In this document: positions 8,330 to 17,864 of the stretch, piece by piece | How the letters are laid out: the number at the start of each line of letters is the position of its first letter | How positions within the stretch are numbered: position 1 is the first letter of the stretch | Assembly (NCBI RefSeq): GCF_036226445.1 | Contig: NZ_CP108474.1 | Location: 4,712,001-4,776,000, forward strand | DNA: 64,000 bases | Source of the DNA: Streptomyces sp. NBC_01255 | GTDB taxonomy: Bacteria; Actinomycetota; Actinomycetes; Streptomycetales; Streptomycetaceae | Direction of reading: 5' to 3' | The notes under the pieces: model-generated | What the model was told of the DNA's origin: nothing | The model's input: the letters and a program-made list of their open reading frames with translations, nothing else | Databases searched by the model: none | Program-made: the position numbers and the translations under genes

Positions 8330-11197
8330 TTGTCCCCGACCAGCGAGACCGCACACGGCGGCCGCCGACTCGTCATCGTCGAGTCGCCCGCCAAGGCGAA
8401 GACGATCAAGGGCTACCTCGGCCCTGGCTACGTCGTCGAGGCGAGCGTCGGGCACATCCGCGACCTCCCCAGCGGCGCCGCCGAGGTGCCGGAGAAGTAC
8501 ACCGGCGAGGTGCGCCGCCTCGGCGTCGACGTCGAGCATGACTTCCAGCCCATCTATGTCGTCAACGCCGACAAGAAGGCGCAGGTCAGGAAGCTCAAGG
8601 AGCTGCTCGCCGAGTCCGACGAGCTCTTCCTCGCCACCGATGAGGACCGCGAGGGCGAAGCCATCGCGTGGCACCTCCAGGAAGTCCTGAAGCCCAAGGT
8701 CCCGGTCCACCGGATGGTCTTCCACGAGATCACCAAGGACGCCATCCGCGAGGCCGTCGCCAACCCGCGCGAGCTCAACCAGCGCATGGTCGACGCCCAG
8801 GAGACCCGCCGCATCCTCGACCGGCTGTACGGCTACGAGGTGTCGCCGGTCCTGTGGAAGAAGGTCATGCCGAAGCTGTCGGCAGGCCGTGTGCAGTCCG
8901 TCGCCACCCGGCTCGTCGTCGAGCGGGAGCGCGAGCGCATCGCCTTCCGCTCCGCCGAGTACTGGGACCTCACCGGCACCTTCGGCACCGGCCGCTCCGG
9001 CGACGCCTCCGACCCGTCCACGCTGGTCGCCCGGCTGAACACGGTCGACGGCAAGCGTGTCGCCCAGGGCCGTGACTTCGGCGCCGACGGCCGGATGAAG
9101 ACCGACAGCGTCCTCCACCTGGACGAGGCGAACGCGCGCGCCCTGGCCGCCGCGCTCGCCGACACCGCGTTCGCGGTGCGCTCGGTCGAGTCGAAGCCGT
9201 ACCGCCGCTCCCCGTACGCCCCCTTCCGCACCACGACCCTCCAGCAGGAGGCGAGCCGCAAGCTGGGCTTCGGTGCGAAGGCGACCATGCAGGTGGCGCA
9301 GAAGCTGTACGAGAACGGCTTCATCACCTACATGCGTACGGACTCCACGACCCTGTCCGACACCGCCGTCGTGGCGGCCCGGGCGCAGGTCACGCAGTTG
9401 TACGGCGCCGACTACCTGCCGGAGAAGCCGCGCGTCTACGCGGGCAAGGTCAAGAACGCGCAGGAGGCGCACGAGGCGATTCGCCCTTCGGGTGATCGTT
9501 TCCGCACCCCCGCGGAGACCGGCCTGACCGGCGACCAGTTCCGGCTCTACGAGCTGATCTGGAAGCGGACCGTCGCCTCCCAGATGAAGGACGCCACCGG
9601 TAACTCGGTCACCGTCAAGATCGGCGGCCGGGCCTCCGACGGCCGTGACGCCGAGTTCAGCGCCTCCGGCAAGACGATCACCTTCCACGGCTTCATGAAG
9701 GCGTACGTCGAAGGCGCCGACGACCCGAACGCGGAGCTCGACGACCGCGAGCGGCGCCTGCCGCAGGTCGCCCAGGGCGACGCGCTGACCGCCGAGGAGA
9801 TCACGGCGGACGGCCACGCGACGAAGCCGCCGGCCCGCTACACCGAGGCCTCGCTGGTCAAGGAGCTCGAAGAGCGCGAGATCGGCCGCCCGTCGACGTA
9901 CGCGTCGATCATCGGCACCATCCTCGACCGCGGCTACGTCTTCAAGAAGGGCACGGCGCTCGTGCCGTCCTTCCTGAGCTTCGCCGTCGTCAACCTCCTG
10001 GAGACGCACTTCGGGCGGCTCGTCGACTACGACTTCACCGCGCGGATGGAGGACGACCTCGACCGCATCGCGCGGGGCGAGGCCAAGTCCGTGCCGTGGC
10101 TGAAGCGCTTCTACTTCGGTGAGGGCGGGGGCACGGGCGAGGGCGGCGCGGCTGCCCCCGGCGGCGCGGCGGACGCCGGGAACGGCGACGGCGACCACCT
10201 CGGCGGCCTCAAGGAGCTCGTCACCGACCTCGGCGCCATCGACGCCCGGGAGATCTCCTCCTTCCCGGTCGGCAACGACATCGTGCTGCGCGTCGGCCGC
10301 TACGGCCCGTACGTGGAGCGCGGCGAGAAGGACGCGGAGGGCCACCAGCGCGCCGACGTCCCCGAGGACCTCGCGCCCGACGAGCTCACCGTCGAGCACG
10401 CCGAGGAGCTGCTCGCCAAGCCGAGCGGCGACTTCGAGCTGGGCGCCGACCCGGTCAGCGGCAACCAGATCGTGGCGAAGGACGGCCGCTACGGCCCGTA
10501 CGTCACGGAGATCCTGCCCGAGGGCACCCCGAAGACCGGCAAGAACGCGGTGAAGCCGCGGACGGCCTCTCTCTTCAAGTCGATGGCGCTCGACACCGTC
10601 ACCCTGGAGGACGCGCTCCGGCTGATGTCCCTGCCGCGGGTCGTCGGCGTGGACGCCGAGGGCGTCGAGATCACCGCGCAGAACGGCCGCTACGGCCCGT
10701 ACCTGAAGAAGGGCACGGACTCGCGGTCGCTCACCGACGAGGAGCAGCTCTTCTCGATCACGCTCGAAGAGGCGCTCGCGATCTACGCGCAGCCGAAGCA
10801 GCGTGGCCGGGCGGCGGCCAAGCCGCCGCTGAAGGAGCTGGGCACCGACCCGGTCAGCGAGAAGCCCGTGGTCGTCAAGGACGGGCGCTTCGGCCCGTAC
10901 GTGACGGACGGCGAGACCAACGCCACCCTGCGGACCGACGACAGCGTGGAGACGATCACGCCGGAGCGCGGTTACGAGCTCCTCGCGGAGAAGCGGGCCA
11001 AGGGGCCGGCGAAGAAGGTCGCCAAGAAGGCGCCGGCGAAGAAGACCACGACGGCGAAGAAGACGGCCACGAAGACGGCGGCGAAGAAGACCGCGGCGAA
11101 GAAGACCACCGCCGCCAAGACGACCGCCGCGAAGAAGACCACGGCGGCGAAGAAGACGACCGCGGCCAAGAAGACGGCGGCGTCGCAGCCGGAGTAG
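8330..11197 (+). CDS. topA: DNA topoisomerase I
   Basis: 955 aa type IA topoisomerase that relaxes negatively supercoiled DNA. The TTG start (LSPTSETAHGG) follows GGAGAGAAGAGCG. The Toprim domain (RRLVIVESPAKAKTIKGYLG, then ATDEDREGEAIAWH) comes first. The active-site Tyr region is GFITYMRTDSTTLS. C-terminal repeats ending GRYGPYV or GRFGPYV replace the zinc fingers of proteobacterial TopA. The last 60 residues are a Lys/Ala-rich tail, characteristic of actinobacterial TopA and linked to processivity. It is an essential housekeeping gene, followed by a very strong hairpin. Confidence 0.98.
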   Translation: MSPTSETAHGGRRLVIVESPAKAKTIKGYLGPGYVVEASVGHIRDLPSGAAEVPEKYTGEVRRLGVDVEHDFQPIYVVNADKKAQVRKLKELLAESDELFLATDEDREGEAIAWHLQEVLKPKVPVHRMVFHEITKDAIREAVANPRELNQRMVDAQETRRILDRLYGYEVSPVLWKKVMPKLSAGRVQSVATRLVVERERERIAFRSAEYWDLTGTFGTGRSGDASDPSTLVARLNTVDGKRVAQGRDFGADGRMKTDSVLHLDEANARALAAALADTAFAVRSVESKPYRRSPYAPFRTTTLQQEASRKLGFGAKATMQVAQKLYENGFITYMRTDSTTLSDTAVVAARAQVTQLYGADYLPEKPRVYAGKVKNAQEAHEAIRPSGDRFRTPAETGLTGDQFRLYELIWKRTVASQMKDATGNSVTVKIGGRASDGRDAEFSASGKTITFHGFMKAYVEGADDPNAELDDRERRLPQVAQGDALTAEEITADGHATKPPARYTEASLVKELEEREIGRPSTYASIIGTILDRGYVFKKGTALVPSFLSFAVVNLLETHFGRLVDYDFTARMEDDLDRIARGEAKSVPWLKRFYFGEGGGTGEGGAAAPGGAADAGNGDGDHLGGLKELVTDLGAIDAREISSFPVGNDIVLRVGRYGPYVERGEKDAEGHQRADVPEDLAPDELTVEHAEELLAKPSGDFELGADPVSGNQIVAKDGRYGPYVTEILPEGTPKTGKNAVKPRTASLFKSMALDTVTLEDALRLMSLPRVVGVDAEGVEITAQNGRYGPYLKKGTDSRSLTDEEQLFSITLEEALAIYAQPKQRGRAAAKPPLKELGTDPVSEKPVVVKDGRFGPYVTDGETNATLRTDDSVETITPERGYELLAEKRAKGPAKKVAKKAPAKKTTTAKKTATKTAAKKTAAKKTTAAKTTAAKKTTAAKKTTAAKKTAASQPE

Positions 11198-11206
11198 ACG
11201 CATGGT

Positions 11207-11255
11207 GTGACGAAGGCGGGGCGGGGGCCGGTGGCCCCCGCCCCGCCTTCGTCAC
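11207..11255 (+). terminator. 23-bp hairpin after topA
   Basis: Perfect 23-bp GC-rich stem with a 3-nt loop (GGT), starting 9 nt after the topA stop. No U-tract follows, as is common for Streptomyces terminators. It insulates topA from the tmk fusion gene. Confidence 0.85.
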
Positions 11256-11318
11256 AGGGTCGTCCGGATGTTCGGTCGGAGGCCGCGGGGAGCAAGGGCG
11301 TCCGGATAGGGTGGACGG

Positions 11319-14300
11319 ATGACGCGAGCAGAGCAGCCAGACCGCCTCGGCGATTCCGACGCCGCACTCGTCGCGGATTCCCAGGAGCGTGCCGTACGGG
11401 CCCTCCTGCGCCATCAGCCCGTGCGCCGGCTGTGGGGCGCCCAGGTGGCCGGCGGCGTCGGTGACGCCCTCGCCCTCCTCGTCCTCGTCCTCCTGGGCCT
11501 CCAGGCGGCCGTCGCCGAGGGCGCGCTCGGGGGCGGATACCGGGGCGCCGCGTTCGCCGTGGCCGCCGTCGTCGGTACGCGTCTGCTCGCCTCGGTCCTC
11601 TTCGGGGCCGTCCTCCTCGGCCCGCTCACCGCGCTCACCGGCCCCGACGGCCCGCTCGACCGCCGCTGGACCATGATCGGCGCCGACGGAGTGCGGATCG
11701 GGCTCCTCGTCATCGCGCCCCTGTGGATCGACTGGACCCCCGACAGCGCGCTCTGGTTCCTGCTCGGCACCGTCTTCGTCACCGGAGCGGCCGAGCGGCT
11801 CTGGACCATCTGCCGCGAGGGCGCCGCGCCCGCGCTGCTGCCCGCCCCGCCGCTGGAGGGCGACGCCGTACGGCCGCTCCCCGACCACCTCGGCGCGCTG
11901 CGCCGGCTGTCCCAGCGCACCGGCTTCCTCGCCGTGCCGGCCGCGGCCGCCGTCCTGCTCGTCGCCACGCTCGTCGGCAATCTGCTCGGTGCCGGACTCG
12001 ACTGGTTCTCGCTGCACCAGGCCGCCCTCGGTTCGTACGTGGCGGCCGGCCTGTTCGCCGCCTCCGTCACCGGCCTGTACGCGATGGCGCTGCCCGGCGG
12101 GCAGACGCCGAGGCCCCGTTCGCCCCTGGAGGGGCTGCGCCGCCCCGCGGCGGAGAAGGGCGCCGCGGAAGGCAAGGGCCGCACCGGCGTCCTGCCCCTG
12201 CTGGTCCTGACCTGCGCCACCGTCGCCGGGGCGATCGCCGCGGCCGCGTCCCTCGCCGTCCTCCACGCGTACGACCTGGGCGGCGGCCCCGTCACGTACG
12301 CGCTCCTGATCCTCGCGCTCAGCGGCGCCACCGCCGTCGGCATCCGCACCGCGCGCAAGGTCCTGCCCGTCCTGTCCCGGCGCCGGCTGCTCGCCCTCGC
12401 GACCGCCGTCACCGGTGTCGCGCTGATCGCCATGGGCCTGGTCCCGGACACCGCGACCGTGCTGTTCCTCGCCGTCCTCGCCGGGTACACCGCCGGTGTC
12501 GCCGCCAACACCGGCCACACCCTCGTCGACCAGGAGACCGAGGAGCCGCGCCGGGCCCGGACCACCGAGCACCTCCAGGCCAACGCCCGTGTGGGCATGG
12601 CCGTCGGCGCGCTCGCCGCCCCGCTGCTCGCCGCCGCCATCGGGCCGTACCGGCTCGCCTCGGAGAGCGCCGACTTCGCGCACGCCGGCGCGGCCCTGAC
12701 GCTCGCCCTGGTCGGCGCCCTGCTGCTGCCGGTCGCCGCGCTCGTCCTCGCGAAGACCGACGACCGCGCCGGTGTCCCGCTCCGCCGTGACCTGCGCGAC
12801 GCGCTGCGCGGCTCCGACCCCGCCCAGGCACCCTCCCCGACCGGCTTCTTCATCGCCCTGGAGGGCGGCGACGGCGCCGGGAAGTCCACCCAGGTCCAGG
12901 CGCTCGCCGAATGGATCCGGGCGAAGGGTCACGAGGTCGTCGTCACCCGCGAGCCCGGTGCCACTCCGATCGGCAAGCGGCTCCGCTCGATCCTTCTCGA
13001 CGTGTCGTCGGCGGGTCTTTCGAACCGGGCCGAGGCCCTGCTGTACGCGGCCGACCGCGCCGAGCACGTCGACTCCCTGGTCCGGCCCGCCCTGGAGCGG
13101 GGCGCGATCGTCCTCTCCGACCGGTACATCGACTCGTCCGTGGCCTACCAGGGCGCGGGCCGCGACCTGTCCCCGACCGAGATCTCCCGCATCTCGCGCT
13201 GGGCGACGGACGGGCTCGTCCCGCACCTCACCGTCGTCCTCGACGTCTCCCCGGAGACGGCCCGGGAGCGCTTCACCGAGGCGCCCGACCGGCTGGAGTC
13301 CGAGCCGCCGGAGTTCCACGCGCGCGTGCGGGCCGGTTTCCTCGCCCTCGCGGCCGCCGACCCGAGCCGCTACCTCGTCGTCGACGCCGGCCAGGAGCCC
13401 GAGGCCGTCACCACCGTCGTACGCCACCGGCTCGACCGGATGTTGCCGCTCTCCGAGGCCGAGGTGAAGGCCGCCGAGGAGGCCCGCCGGAAGGCCGAGG
13501 AAGAAGCGCGGCGCCTCGCGGAGGAAGAGGCCGCCCGCAAGGCCGAGGAAGAGCGCCTGGAGCGCGAGCGGCAGGAGCAGCTCGCCAAGCTCCGCGCCGA
13601 GGAGGAGGAGCGGAAGCGGCGCGAGGAGGAAGAGGCGCGCCGCCTGGAGGCCGAGCGGCAGGCGGAGGAGGCCCGCCGGAAGGCCGAGGAGGCCCGGGTC
13701 GCCGCCGAGCTCGCCGCCGAGGAGGAGCGGAAGCGGCTCGCCGCCGAGGAGAAGGCCCGCCTGGAGGAGCAGGAGCGGATCCGCAAGGAGGCCGAGGAGG
13801 AGGCGCGGCTCCGGGCCGAGGCGGAGGAACGCCGCCTGGAGAAGCAGCGCAAGGCCGAGGAGGCCCTGCTCCGGGCCGAGGAGGCCCGCCGGATGGCCGA
13901 GGCCGCCGCCGCCGCGAAGGCGGCGGAGGAGGCCGCGGTGAAGGCCGCGGCGGAGAAGGTGGCCGCCGAGGCGGCCGCGAAGGCCGCCGCCGAGAAGGCC
14001 GCGGCGGAGCGTGCGGCGGCCGTGGCCGCTGCCGAGGCCGAGCGGAAGGCGGCGGCCGAGCGCGCCGCTGCGGAGAAGGCGGCCGCGGAGAAGGCTGCTG
14101 CGGAGCGTGCGGCGGCCGAGAAGGCGGCGGCCGAGCGGGCCGCTCGGGCCACCGAGGAGTCCGCGAACGAGGTCACCGTGGCGACGCCGGTCGTGAAGCC
14201 GGACGCCGGGCCGGTCGCCGAGCCGGTCGCCGAGTCCGAGGCGCCCACCGTTTCGCCCAACGAGGTCACCGTGGCCACGCCGATCATGAGGCCTGAGGCC

Positions 14301-14633
14301 GAGACGGCCGTCATGCCGAAGATCCGGGACCCGCGGGCCGTCGACGAGACCGCCGTCCTGCCTCCCGTACGGGATCCCCGGGTGTCCGACCCCGCCGACC
14401 GGGTGCCGCAGGGAATCTTCCGCGACGAACGGACGCAGCCGCAGCCGCAGGCGCAGGCGCACGGCGCGAACGACCGGACCCGTGAGCTGCCCCAGCTCGA
14501 CGAGAACGGGCAGCCGCGCCGCCGCTCGGACTGGGCCGAGGAGACCCCGCTCGACGATCTGCCGACCCTCGCGGACGAGCTGTTCGGCCCGCACGACGAC
14601 GACGAGAACGACGGCCGTCGCCGCCGCCGCTGA
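11319..14633 (+). CDS. tmk: dTMP kinase fused to N-terminal MFS-like membrane domain and C-terminal coiled coil
   Basis: 1104 aa, against about 210 aa for a free-standing thymidylate kinase. Residues about 25-480 are a multi-helix MFS-like membrane domain. Residues about 509-712 are the kinase, converting dTMP to dTDP: P-loop ALEGGDGAGKSTQ near 514, TREPG, DRYIDSSVAYQG. Residues about 715-950 are an almost pure Ala/Glu/Lys/Arg helix likely to be a long coiled coil. The last 150 residues are low-complexity with repeated NEVTVATP. It is one continuous frame with uniform codon bias. It lies between topA and holB, consistent with a replication/nucleotide neighbourhood. Confidence 0.93.
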   Translation: MTRAEQPDRLGDSDAALVADSQERAVRALLRHQPVRRLWGAQVAGGVGDALALLVLVLLGLQAAVAEGALGGGYRGAAFAVAAVVGTRLLASVLFGAVLLGPLTALTGPDGPLDRRWTMIGADGVRIGLLVIAPLWIDWTPDSALWFLLGTVFVTGAAERLWTICREGAAPALLPAPPLEGDAVRPLPDHLGALRRLSQRTGFLAVPAAAAVLLVATLVGNLLGAGLDWFSLHQAALGSYVAAGLFAASVTGLYAMALPGGQTPRPRSPLEGLRRPAAEKGAAEGKGRTGVLPLLVLTCATVAGAIAAAASLAVLHAYDLGGGPVTYALLILALSGATAVGIRTARKVLPVLSRRRLLALATAVTGVALIAMGLVPDTATVLFLAVLAGYTAGVAANTGHTLVDQETEEPRRARTTEHLQANARVGMAVGALAAPLLAAAIGPYRLASESADFAHAGAALTLALVGALLLPVAALVLAKTDDRAGVPLRRDLRDALRGSDPAQAPSPTGFFIALEGGDGAGKSTQVQALAEWIRAKGHEVVVTREPGATPIGKRLRSILLDVSSAGLSNRAEALLYAADRAEHVDSLVRPALERGAIVLSDRYIDSSVAYQGAGRDLSPTEISRISRWATDGLVPHLTVVLDVSPETARERFTEAPDRLESEPPEFHARVRAGFLALAAADPSRYLVVDAGQEPEAVTTVVRHRLDRMLPLSEAEVKAAEEARRKAEEEARRLAEEEAARKAEEERLERERQEQLAKLRAEEEERKRREEEEARRLEAERQAEEARRKAEEARVAAELAAEEERKRLAAEEKARLEEQERIRKEAEEEARLRAEAEERRLEKQRKAEEALLRAEEARRMAEAAAAAKAAEEAAVKAAAEKVAAEAAAKAAAEKAAAERAAAVAAAEAERKAAAERAAAEKAAAEKAAAERAAAEKAAAERAARATEESANEVTVATPVVKPDAGPVAEPVAESEAPTVSPNEVTVATPIMRPEAETAVMPKIRDPRAVDETAVLPPVRDPRVSDPADRVPQGIFRDERTQPQPQAQAHGANDRTRELPQLDENGQPRRRSDWAEETPLDDLPTLADELFGPHDDDENDGRRRRR

Positions 14634-14818
14634 CGGCGGGCGTCCTCGCCAACGCCTACGTCGACACGTTCGCCGGCTGGACCGGCGCCACGCACGTCAC
14701 GGCGAGCGTCGGCTCGGGCGTGCTCGTGCTCGCCTCCGCGGGGTGGCCTGACGCCCGGTCGGCGGGGGTTGTCAGCGCGCTGCCCCACAATGGAGGGCGT
14801 ACCTGAGGAGGGGCAGAC

Positions 14819-16021
14819 ATGGCCGTATGGGACGACCTGGTCGGACAGACGCGGGTCGAGGAGCAGCTCAGCGCCGCCGCGCGCGACGCCGACGCGCTCG
14901 TGACCGCCCATACCGCCGGAGAGCCCGCCCCCGAGGCGTCGAAGATGACCCACGCCTGGCTGTTCACCGGCCCGCCGGGGTCCGGGCGGGCGACCGCGGC
15001 GCGGGCGTTCGCCGCCGCGCTCCAGTGCGTGAGCCCCGACCGGGCGACGGGCGGGATCCCGGGCTGCGGATTCTGCGACGGCTGCCACACGACCCTCGTC
15101 GGCACCCACGCGGACGTGGAGATCGTCCGTACGGACCTGCTGTCCATCGGTGTGAAGGAGACCCGCGAGCTCGTCCGGCGCGCGCAGCTGTCGCCCGCCG
15201 GCGGGCGGTGGCAGGTCATCGTCCTGGAGGACGCGGACCGGCTCACCGAGGGCGCGGGGAACGTCCTGCTGAAGGCCATCGAGGAGCCCGCGCCGCGCAC
15301 GGTCTGGCTGCTCTGCGCGCCGTCCATCGAGGACGTGCTGCCGACGATCCGTTCCCGCTGCCGTCTCCTGACCCTGCGGACGCCGCCGGTGGAGGCGGTG
15401 GCCGACGTGCTCGTGCGGCGCGACGGCATCGAGCCGTCCGCGGCGCACGCCGCGGCCCGCGCGACACAGGGGCACATCGACCGGGCCCGGCGGCTCGCCA
15501 CGGACGAGCGGGCCCGGGCGCGCAGGGCCGTCGTCCTCAAGCTGCCGCTGCGGGTCGGGGACGTCGGCGGCTGCCTCAAGGCCGCCCAAGAGCTGGTCGA
15601 CGCGGCAGCCGAGGACGCGAAGCAGGTCGCGGAGGAGGTCGACGTCAAGGAGACCGAGGACATGAAGGCGGCGCTCGGCGCCGCGCAGGGCGGGCGGATG
15701 CCCCGCGGCACGGCCGGTGTGATGAAGGAGCTGGAGGAGCGGCAGAAGCGGCGCAGGACGCGCACCCAGCGCGACAGCCTGGACCTCGCGCTCACCGACC
15801 TGACCGGCTTCTACCGCGACGTGCTCGCGCTCCAGCTCCGCTCGCGCTCGGACATCGCCAACGTGGACGTGCGGGACGCACTGGAGCGGATCGCCGCGGA
15901 CACCACCCCGGAGCGGACCCTGCGCCGCATCGAGGCGATCCTGGCCTGCCGGGACGCCCTCGACAGGAACGTGGCTCCGCTGCTGGCGGTGGAGGCGATG
16001 ACGATGTCGCTCCGCGACTAG
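14819..16021 (+). CDS. holB: DNA polymerase III subunit delta prime
   Basis: 400 aa clamp-loader subunit. The start has TGAGGAGGGG at ideal distance. AAA+ fold: P-loop position reads GPPGSGRAT, with Arg replacing the catalytic Lys, consistent with delta prime not acting as an ATPase. A zinc-binding region carries Cys at about residues 73-98 (ending CGFCDGC). The DEXX-equivalent box reads VIVLEDADRLTEGAGNVLLKAIEEP, and the sensor region has TIRSRC. The C-terminal collar is longer and more charged than in E. coli. Confidence 0.93.
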   Translation: MAVWDDLVGQTRVEEQLSAAARDADALVTAHTAGEPAPEASKMTHAWLFTGPPGSGRATAARAFAAALQCVSPDRATGGIPGCGFCDGCHTTLVGTHADVEIVRTDLLSIGVKETRELVRRAQLSPAGGRWQVIVLEDADRLTEGAGNVLLKAIEEPAPRTVWLLCAPSIEDVLPTIRSRCRLLTLRTPPVEAVADVLVRRDGIEPSAAHAAARATQGHIDRARRLATDERARARRAVVLKLPLRVGDVGGCLKAAQELVDAAAEDAKQVAEEVDVKETEDMKAALGAAQGGRMPRGTAGVMKELEERQKRRRTRTQRDSLDLALTDLTGFYRDVLALQLRSRSDIANVDVRDALERIAADTTPERTLRRIEAILACRDALDRNVAPLLAVEAMTMSLRD

Positions 16022-16085
16022 GGCCTGTCCACAGGCGTCCCACACGATTGGACACGGTCCGTACCCGTCCGGATACGCTCCGGGG

Positions 16086-17645
16086 ATGGACTCCAGGGGT
16101 TTGCTCCGTACGTCCGCCACGGCCCTCGCGGCCGCCGGACTGATCCTCTCCGGCTGCACGGGCGGAAGCGACGCCGCCGCGTCCCGCACGACGACGACGT
16201 CGGCCGCCCGCGTCTCCGCCTCCGCCGCGCCCGAGAGCGGGGCGCTGAAGAAGTACTACGGGCAGAAGCCGACGTGGCGCGACTGCGGTGTCACGGGCTT
16301 CCAGTGCGCGACGCTGCTGGCCCCGCTCGACTACGCGAAGCCGGACGGTGGTGACGTCGAGCTGGCGGTCTCGCGGATCCGGGCCACCGGACCGGGGAAG
16401 CGGCTCGGGTCGCTCCTGGTCAACCCGGGCGGGCCCGGCGGATCGGCCGTCGGCTACCTCCAGGGGTACGCGGGCATCGGCTACCCCGCCCCCGTCCGCG
16501 CCCGCTACGACATGGTGGCCGTCGACCCGCGCGGGGTCGCCCGCAGCGAGCCGGTCGAGTGCCTGACGGGCCCGCGGATGGACGCGTACACGCAGGTGGA
16601 CCAGACCCCCGACGACGCGGCGGAGACCAACAGGCTGAGCGCGGCGTTCAAGGAGTTCGCGGCGGCCTGCCAGAAGCGCTCCGGGAAGGTCCTGCCGCAC
16701 GTCTCCACCGTCGAGACGGCCCGTGACATGGACATCCTGCGAGCGGTGCTCGGCGACGAGAAGCTCAGCTACGTGGGGGCCTCGTACGGCACGTTCCTCG
16801 GCGCCACGTACGCCGAGCTGTTCCCCGGCCGGGTCGGCCGGCTGGTCCTCGACGGGGCGATGGACCCGTCCCTGTCCGCGCTCGACCTCAACCGCGACCA
16901 GACCGCCGGCTTCGAGACCGCCTTCCGCGCCTTCGCCGCCGACTGCGTCCGCAAGCCGGACTGCCCGCTCGGCACCGAGTCGGTCGCGGAGGCCGGCGAG
17001 GCGCTGCGGGCCTTCTTCCGCGACGTGGACGCGGAGCCGGTGCCGACGGGCGAGAGCCGCGAGCTCGGCGAGTCGCTCGCGACGACGGGCGTGATCGCGG
17101 CGATGTACGACGAGGGCGCCTGGCCCCAGCTGCGCGAGGCCCTCACCCGGGCGATCGGCGGCGAGGGCTCGGGCCTGCTCGCCCTGGCCGACAGCTACTA
17201 CGAGCGGGAGGCGGACGGCACGTACGCCAACCTGATGTACGCCAACGCCGCCGTGAACTGCCTCGACCTGCCGGCCGCCTACGCCGGCCCCGCCGACGCC
17301 GAGAAGGCGGTCCCGTCCTTCGAGAAGGCCTCCCCGGTCTTCGGCGAGGGCCTCGCCTGGGCGGCCCTCAACTGCACCTACTGGCCCATGCGGCCCACCG
17401 GCAGCCCCCACCGCATCACCGCCGACGGCGCCGCCCCGATCCTCGTCGTCGGCACCACCCGCGACCCGGCCACCCCGTACAAGTGGGCGCGCTCCCTGGC
17501 CGCGCAGCTCTCCTCGGGCGTCCTCCTGACCTACGACGGCGACGGCCACACCGCGTACGGCCGGGGCAGCGACTGTGTCGACACGGCCATCAACGCCTAC
17601 CTCCTGGAAGGCACGCCTCCGCAGGACGGAAAGCGCTGCTCATAG
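16086..17645 (+). CDS. secreted alpha/beta hydrolase, tripeptidyl aminopeptidase (TAP) family lipoprotein
   Basis: 519 aa. The N-terminal signal LAAAGLILSGCTGG holds a lipobox, so the mature enzyme is probably anchored outside the cell. Alpha/beta hydrolase fold: oxyanion strand LLVNPGGPGGSA, nucleophile elbow GASYGTFLGATYAELFPGR (Ser near 236), acid in VVGTTRDPATPY and catalytic His in DGDGHTAYG. The C-terminal TAP-like domain is present. It probably removes N-terminal tripeptides from proteins or peptides. A GATACGCTC -10-like motif lies 8 nt before the ATG. Confidence 0.88.
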   Translation: MDSRGLLRTSATALAAAGLILSGCTGGSDAAASRTTTTSAARVSASAAPESGALKKYYGQKPTWRDCGVTGFQCATLLAPLDYAKPDGGDVELAVSRIRATGPGKRLGSLLVNPGGPGGSAVGYLQGYAGIGYPAPVRARYDMVAVDPRGVARSEPVECLTGPRMDAYTQVDQTPDDAAETNRLSAAFKEFAAACQKRSGKVLPHVSTVETARDMDILRAVLGDEKLSYVGASYGTFLGATYAELFPGRVGRLVLDGAMDPSLSALDLNRDQTAGFETAFRAFAADCVRKPDCPLGTESVAEAGEALRAFFRDVDAEPVPTGESRELGESLATTGVIAAMYDEGAWPQLREALTRAIGGEGSGLLALADSYYEREADGTYANLMYANAAVNCLDLPAAYAGPADAEKAVPSFEKASPVFGEGLAWAALNCTYWPMRPTGSPHRITADGAAPILVVGTTRDPATPYKWARSLAAQLSSGVLLTYDGDGHTAYGRGSDCVDTAINAYLLEGTPPQDGKRCS

Positions 17646-17730
17646 GCATGATCCGGGGGTGGTCGGAGCACCCCCGGAAACTGTGTAGACTTGGCGGCGC
17701 TGCTGCACCCAACATGGGTCTGCACGGCAA

Positions 17731-17804
17731 GCCGCCTTAGCTCAGCTGGCCAGAGCAACGCACTCGTAATGCGTAGGTCTCGGGTTCGAATCCCGAAGGC
17801 GGCT
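17731..17804 (+). tRNA. tRNA-Thr (CGT anticodon)
   Basis: 74-nt cloverleaf: acceptor GCCGCCT pairs with AGGCGGC, D-arm GCTC/GAGC, anticodon stem ACGCA/TGCGT around CTCGTAA (anticodon CGT at 17765-17767), and T-arm TCGGG/CCCGA with TTCGAAT. Discriminator base is T and CCA is not encoded. A TAGACT -10-like box lies at 17686-17691. It marks the left edge of the accessory block, a usual integration position, but I found no second copy of its 3' end in the window. Confidence 0.97.
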
Positions 17805-17812
17805 CGGAATTA

Positions 17813-17847
17813 CCCCAGGACTCACTCGCCGTGACCTGGGGTTTTTT
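17813..17847 (+). terminator. rho-independent terminator after tRNA-Thr
   Basis: CCCCAGG/CCTGGGG stem (7 bp) with a 15-nt loop followed by six T residues. It is one of the few U-tract terminators in this GC-rich window and also separates the tRNA from the convergent kinase gene. Confidence 0.85.
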
Positions 17848-17864
17848 CATGCCCGGGTGGTCGG

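Noticed and set aside
10956..14594. Minus-strand open frame of 1212 codons opposite topA end and tmk
   Set aside because: Composition is a mirror of the Ala/Glu/Lys-rich plus-strand coding sequence; no domains, and the plus-strand tmk fusion has motifs throughout.
14634..14818. Possible small gene between tmk and holB
   Set aside because: The frame following the tmk stop (TAGVLANAYVDTFAG...) has no plausible start codon or ribosome-binding site; it may be the relic of an extended tmk end.
14819..16021. Arg in place of Lys in the delta-prime P-loop as a damaging mutation
   Set aside because: Delta-prime subunits do not need ATPase activity, and such substitutions are normal for the family.
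17731..17804. tRNA as a direct attB for an integrated plasmid
   Set aside because: No integrase, no relaxase or Tra gene and no second copy of the tRNA 3' end were seen in the window.
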